7,899 nucleotides of DNA, from contig DAIRGS010000329.1 of NCBI GenBank assembly GCA_036794395.1, positions 1 through 7,899 of the forward strand, in the 5' to 3' direction. This document shows, piece after piece, positions 4,921 to 7,899 of the stretch (position 1 is the stretch's first letter; every line of letters begins with the position of its first letter). The position numbers and the translations under genes were made by a program. The notes below the pieces were generated by a model. That model did not search any database. It was not told the origin of the DNA and saw only the letters and a list, made by a program, of their open reading frames with translations. Origin of the DNA: DASXMX01 sp036794395. Its GTDB lineage: Bacteria; Planctomycetota; Phycisphaerae; Tepidisphaerales; Tepidisphaeraceae.

Positions 4921-6255
4921 ATGTCAGAGCACGGACTCAATTTATTTCAGCGCCTCGCCCGCCGGTGGGAAACTGTTCATCCTTATAATGCCGCTCAGGT
5001 AATGCGTGTGGCGGGTGGGGTTGATGCGGACAAGGTTGGGCAGGCCTGGGCCGAATCGCTACGCGCTCTTGGACTGGGCCGGGTGCATGTTGCCGATGAT
5101 CTGCGATTTCGTCACATTGCGCTCAATGGCGAGTTTGTGCGGTACCCGTTGAGCATATTGCCAGCCGGGGAATTGCTGGAGGCGCATCTGACGCGCGAGT
5201 TGAACCGGCCATTCGATCATCCCGATGAGCCGCCCTTTCGTCCGTTTATGGCGCGGGATGAGGACGGGACGCAGTTGGGAGTGGTTTATCAGCACTGGAT
5301 CGCCGACAGCGTTTCGATTCGCACGGTTTTGCGGGAATGGTTTGTGCGGCTTTTCGATCCCTCTGCCGCCCGGGACAAACCCGTGCGGCACCCGCAGAGC
5401 GGATACTGGCGTCTATTTGGGGATCGTGGAAACTGGCGGCTGGATTCAACTGTTTTGGCAAATTTCCGCTCGCACATGCGGCATCGGCGAGTGAGGAAGG
5501 TGATTAGCCAGGGGCCGCACGATTACCCGGTGCGGGTTTCGTTGCATCGGACGGGTGACGGATTGATCGATCGACTACGGGAAGCGGCGCGAACCGAGAC
5601 GATCAAGGTCCATGACATTCTACTGGCGGCGATCGCGGAGGCATGCGACAGGTTTGTGCCGGTGCAGGTTCGGAGCAACCGGCCGGACATTTCGATTGGA
5701 TCGGTGGTGGATTTGCGCCGGCATGCGGCCAGCGATCTGAACGACACCTTCGGGCTTTTTCTTGGATTTACGCAAGTGGTTTGCCGGCCGCAGATTTTGA
5801 AGGACTGGCCGCGGTTATTGCGATCGGTGGCGTTGCAGAATCATGTCAATAAGCAGAGTGGTTTGCCGCAGGCGAGCATGCTGTGGATGGCGGCGGCGAT
5901 GGCGGTGGACCGTTTTGTTCNNNNNNNNNNTGATCGGAACCTTTACAAGTTTTATCGTAAAGAGCTGCCGATGGCCGGCGGATTGTCGAACGTCACGATG
6001 AACGACACCTGGGCGGCGCGCTATCATCCGGACATTCTTCAGGAATACTGGCGCGTCTCGCCAACGGGGCCCCTGGTCCCTCTGGTGTTCTCGACCACGA
6101 CATTGGGTTCGCGGATGACGGTCGCGTTGACTTGCCGGGATGCGCTGCTTCCGTCGGATCAGTCGCATGCGATGGCGGATTCGATGTTGAGCCGGCTGAA
6201 GTGGGTCGCCGATCAAATCTTGTGTGCGGCGCAGGCCGATTTACGGCCCGCGTGA
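4921..6255 (+). CDS. Condensation/PapA-like HxxxD acyltransferase (contains an assembly gap)
   Basis: The 444-codon frame encodes a member of the CoA-dependent acyltransferase superfamily (NRPS condensation, PapA5, WS/DGAT relatives), which moves an acyl group from a thioester to a hydroxyl or amine. The catalytic HxxxD is QHWIADS at 124-130 (His125, Asp129). NDTFGLFLGF at 274-283 sits where the family has its DFG-like structural motif, and GGLSNVTMN at 353-361 corresponds to the SNV segment of the C-terminal lobe. The N-terminal LNLFQRLARRWETVHPYNA looks complete. An in-frame TGA at 4909-4911 forces the start at 4921, and there is no Shine-Dalgarno sequence. Ten Ns (5921-5930) blank residues 334-337; the frame is open and sensible on both sides, but the true gap length is unknown. 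Its neighbours suggest acylation of a glycolipid; the substrate is not readable. Confidence 0.86.
   Translation: MSEHGLNLFQRLARRWETVHPYNAAQVMRVAGGVDADKVGQAWAESLRALGLGRVHVADDLRFRHIALNGEFVRYPLSILPAGELLEAHLTRELNRPFDHPDEPPFRPFMARDEDGTQLGVVYQHWIADSVSIRTVLREWFVRLFDPSAARDKPVRHPQSGYWRLFGDRGNWRLDSTVLANFRSHMRHRRVRKVISQGPHDYPVRVSLHRTGDGLIDRLREAARTETIKVHDILLAAIAEACDRFVPVQVRSNRPDISIGSVVDLRRHAASDLNDTFGLFLGFTQVVCRPQILKDWPRLLRSVALQNHVNKQSGLPQASMLWMAAAMAVDRFVXXXXDRNLYKFYRKELPMAGGLSNVTMNDTWAARYHPDILQEYWRVSPTGPLVPLVFSTTTLGSRMTVALTCRDALLPSDQSHAMADSMLSRLKWVADQILCAAQADLRPA
5921..5930. other. Assembly gap (10 N)
   Basis: Ten undetermined bases lie inside the acyltransferase gene. Such runs often mark a scaffold join of unknown length, so the number of missing residues is uncertain. 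Confidence 0.98.
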
Positions 6256-6265
6256 ACTTAATATT

Positions 6266-6310
6266 TTCCCCCACGCGTCCATGATGTCCTGCTCTTCGCG
6301 CTGCGGGGAA
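6266..6310. terminator. Possible shared hairpin between convergent genes
   Basis: TTCCCC and CGCG (6266-6277) can pair with CGCG and GGGGAA (6297-6310), with an internal loop and a 19-base apical loop. It lies in the 88-bp gap between the stops of the acyltransferase and the GT1 gene. On the minus strand A-rich rather than U-rich sequence follows, so intrinsic termination is doubtful. Confidence 0.22.
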
Positions 6311-6343
6311 TGGGACACATAACCAGTATTCGGGGTGCGTCGG

Positions 6344-7612
6344 TCATGCTGATCGTCCTGACGGCACTGCATGCGTGAGCGCGAATTCTTCGATCCAACC
6401 GGCGGCGCGGCTCACGCCTTCATCGCTGTTAAATTTCGCGGCCATTGTGATGCACGTCCGCTTCACATCGCTCGACAAAAGTGCCGCGAGCGCCGGAGCC
6501 AATCTGGCCGAGTGGAGTTTGCGCGACCGGACCCTGTTGCCAACACCCAGACGTTTGATGCGCGTTGCGTTATCGAGCTGGTCATAGGCAATCGGCACAA
6601 TCAGTTGCGGGGTCGCAGAGGCCAGCGCCTTGGCCGTTGTGCCAATGCCGCCGTGATGAACGACCGCCGCACAATGTGGAAACAGCTCTTGAAAGGGGGC
6701 GAATGCCTGCCAGCAAATCGTCGCGGGCAATGGATCGGGAAGTTGGGAGGTGTGCCTCGACAGTAAGATGCCGCGTTTGCCGAGCATTGCGCATGTTTCA
6801 ACCGCGGCTTGAAACAGCGCATGGCCGTGCATCATTCCGGTTCCGAATGTAAAGACGATGGGTGGTTCGCCTTCGCGGCAGAATGCTTCGAGCTCGGGGC
6901 TCAGGCCAGCGCTGGGTCGGCCGTCAAACATGGGAAACCCAGCCAAGCGAACGTGCGCGATCCAATCGGCCTGCCGCTGACCGTACCATTCGGGAAACAT
7001 TCCGATCACCATCTGCTCTGATAACCACCAGTCAAAGACCCGGTGAACAGGTTGCATGCCAAGTGTATGCCGCAATCGATTCAGTTCTTTGCCGAGGAGC
7101 AGATCACCGACAAGATTGAGCACACGCCAATACCCCCAGGACATCATGCGCGGTGCCCATCGCGGCAAGGTGAGCCCGGCCGGCATCACCGGGGGAGCGA
7201 TGGAGCTTTTGATCATCCAAGGTTGGAGGATCAGATGGGCTAGCGGGGTTCGGAGTTTTTCACTGACAACCCGCGCCGGAATCAGGCCCGGATTAGCGAT
7301 CAATACGGAGTCAGGCGATTTGCATAAGTCGGCAAGCTGCAAATACTGCCGGTTGAAGAATTGGGCGCCCCACCTGGCCAGGATCTGCGGCCCTTTGATG
7401 GGGTGCCAGAAGTCGGGCATGGCCAGCATCTGCCGATCTTCCTCAGCGGTAAAAATGGGCGAAAATTCGAGCCCCAACTCGGCGGCGGTGCTTTGCCACG
7501 GTTCGGCAACGGCCAGGGTTACGCGATGTCCGCGGCGACGCAATTCCGCGCCGATGCCCACATATGGGATGATATCCCCATCGGTGCCGATCGAAGTCAA
7601 GATCGCGTGCAT
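6344..7612 (-). CDS. Family 1 glycosyltransferase (UGT/MurG-like GT-B fold)
   Basis: The 422-residue product is a GT-B enzyme of the family containing RhlB-type rhamnosyltransferases, antibiotic glycosyltransferases and sterol glucosyltransferases. The N-terminal acceptor domain begins with LTSIGTDGDIIPYVGIGAEL (5-24), the usual G-x-x-x-P-x-x-x-L pattern. The C-terminal donor domain carries IVFTFGTGM (252-260), FAPFQELFPHCAAVVHHGG (304-322) and HHGGIGTT (319-326), then P-x6-DQLDN at 337-348, which bind the nucleotide sugar. No signal peptide or membrane helix is evident, so it should act in the cytoplasm or at the inner membrane surface. GGA 10 bases before the ATG is a weak ribosome site. 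It converges on the acyltransferase, and its upstream region is the foldback element at 7631. Such enzymes usually glycosylate lipids or small molecules; the acceptor here is unknown. Confidence 0.92.
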   Translation of the reverse strand: MHAILTSIGTDGDIIPYVGIGAELRRRGHRVTLAVAEPWQSTAAELGLEFSPIFTAEEDRQMLAMPDFWHPIKGPQILARWGAQFFNRQYLQLADLCKSPDSVLIANPGLIPARVVSEKLRTPLAHLILQPWMIKSSIAPPVMPAGLTLPRWAPRMMSWGYWRVLNLVGDLLLGKELNRLRHTLGMQPVHRVFDWWLSEQMVIGMFPEWYGQRQADWIAHVRLAGFPMFDGRPSAGLSPELEAFCREGEPPIVFTFGTGMMHGHALFQAAVETCAMLGKRGILLSRHTSQLPDPLPATICWQAFAPFQELFPHCAAVVHHGGIGTTAKALASATPQLIVPIAYDQLDNATRIKRLGVGNRVRSRKLHSARLAPALAALLSSDVKRTCITMAAKFNSDEGVSRAAGWIEEFALTHAVPSGRSA

Positions 7613-7672
7613 GCGGCGATTTCCATTCGTCTAAATAATCGTGCGCGATTCCGCGCCATTGCTTTTAAGTGG

Positions 7673-7711
7673 CACGGCCTTCCAGGCCGTGGCCCGGGAC
7701 CCTTCGGGTCC
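7673..7711. repeat. Paired small hairpins in the left foldback arm
   Basis: CACGGCCT-TCC-AGGCCGTG (7673-7691) is a perfect 8-bp stem with a three-base loop. GGACCC-TTC-GGGTCC (7697-7711) is a second perfect stem with a three-base loop. They occur 5 bases apart and resemble REP-type palindromes. Confidence 0.7.
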
Positions 7712-7845
7712 ATCGCCGGGTGAGATGTGGGAAAACCAACTCGCCGGAACCGGGCATTTTCTTGCGGTAAATTCAGAAGGTTGTCCTTGCCTCGAAACTT
7801 GGTTTTCCCAAATCGGACCCGTCGCTGGAAGTCATCTCCCTCGAT

Positions 7846-7865
7846 CATGGGCTGGAAGCCCCATG
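7846..7865. repeat. Partner hairpin in the right foldback arm
   Basis: CATGGG (7846-7851) pairs with CCCATG (7860-7865) around CTGGAAGC. It occupies the position equivalent to the 7673-7691 hairpin, with the TTCCAG core conserved in inverse orientation but with different stem bases. Confidence 0.6.
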
Positions 7866-7899
7866 CCACGAAGCGCGGAATCGCGCACGGTCATTTAGC

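Larger units (their letters stand above)
7631..7898. mobile_element. Foldback (MITE-like) element of about 268 bp
   Basis: Long imperfect inverted repeats face each other across a 59-base centre (7740-7798). The outermost blocks are 7631-7656 and 7873-7898 (24 of 26 bases match, core CGTGCGCGATTCCGCGC). GTGGCA with CTTCCAG follows in both arms (from 7669 and, inverted, from 7869). GGGAAAACCAA is identical in both (7729-7739 and 7799-7809). One arm carries 9 extra bases near 7657-7668. No transposase is present. Its left end lies 18 bp from the GT1 start codon, so the promoter of that gene must lie in the element or be absent. The right end coincides with the window edge, so target duplication cannot be judged. 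Confidence 0.6.

Noticed and set aside
7597..7869. 90-codon minus-strand frame across the foldback element
   Set aside because: It overlaps the GT1 start in another frame and consists of translated inverted-repeat DNA.

Overview
This is a moderately GC-rich bacterial chromosome segment. It holds five clear protein-coding genes, one tRNA gene, and an unusually large amount of small palindromic, repeat-derived DNA. The style suggests a planctomycete or a neighbour from the PVC group, probably from a metagenome bin or draft assembly: Shine-Dalgarno sequences are weak or absent, short hairpin repeats are dispersed between genes, a Sel1-repeat protein is present, and a 10-N gap interrupts one gene. 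The phylum is an inference from style; no marker gene proves it.

Left part (1-2082). A Sel1-repeat secreted protein or lipoprotein lies on the minus strand (52-660). Upstream of it are two tentative micro-ORFs (683-832 and 900-989, minus) with a bidirectional terminator-like hairpin between them. A long non-coding stretch follows, with 9-bp-period degenerate repeats and a six-unit 10-bp tandem repeat (1400-1459). Next is tRNA-Asp(GTC) on the minus strand, with a good promoter and a textbook terminator. Between it and pfkB sits a 365-bp MITE-like element (1717-2081). It has matching terminal inverted repeats and a 7-8 bp direct repeat at its flanks, and that flanking repeat contains the stop codon of the neighbouring kinase gene.

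Middle part (2083-4793). Three minus-strand genes encode a PfkB-family sugar kinase, a family 2 glycosyltransferase of the polyprenyl-phosphate (DPM1-like) type, and a PAP2 membrane phosphatase. PAP2 and GT2 are 21 bp apart and look like an operon. The kinase is separated from them by 110 bp containing ACGTAAA-type heptad repeats.

Right part (4794-7899). A condensation/PapA-like acyltransferase with an HxxxD motif is transcribed divergently from PAP2. Between them is a short promoter region whose spacer is a palindrome. Convergent to the acyltransferase is a family 1 (MurG/UGT-like) glycosyltransferase. Just upstream of that gene is a 268-bp foldback element (7631-7898) reaching the window edge.

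The lipid-carrier glycosyltransferase, lipid phosphatase, acyltransferase and GT1 glycosyltransferase together suggest a small locus for making an acylated glycolipid or envelope glycoconjugate. This is an inference from neighbourhood and family; no substrate can be read from the sequence. The most novel signals are the two foldback/MITE-like elements, one abutting a stop codon and the other a start codon.
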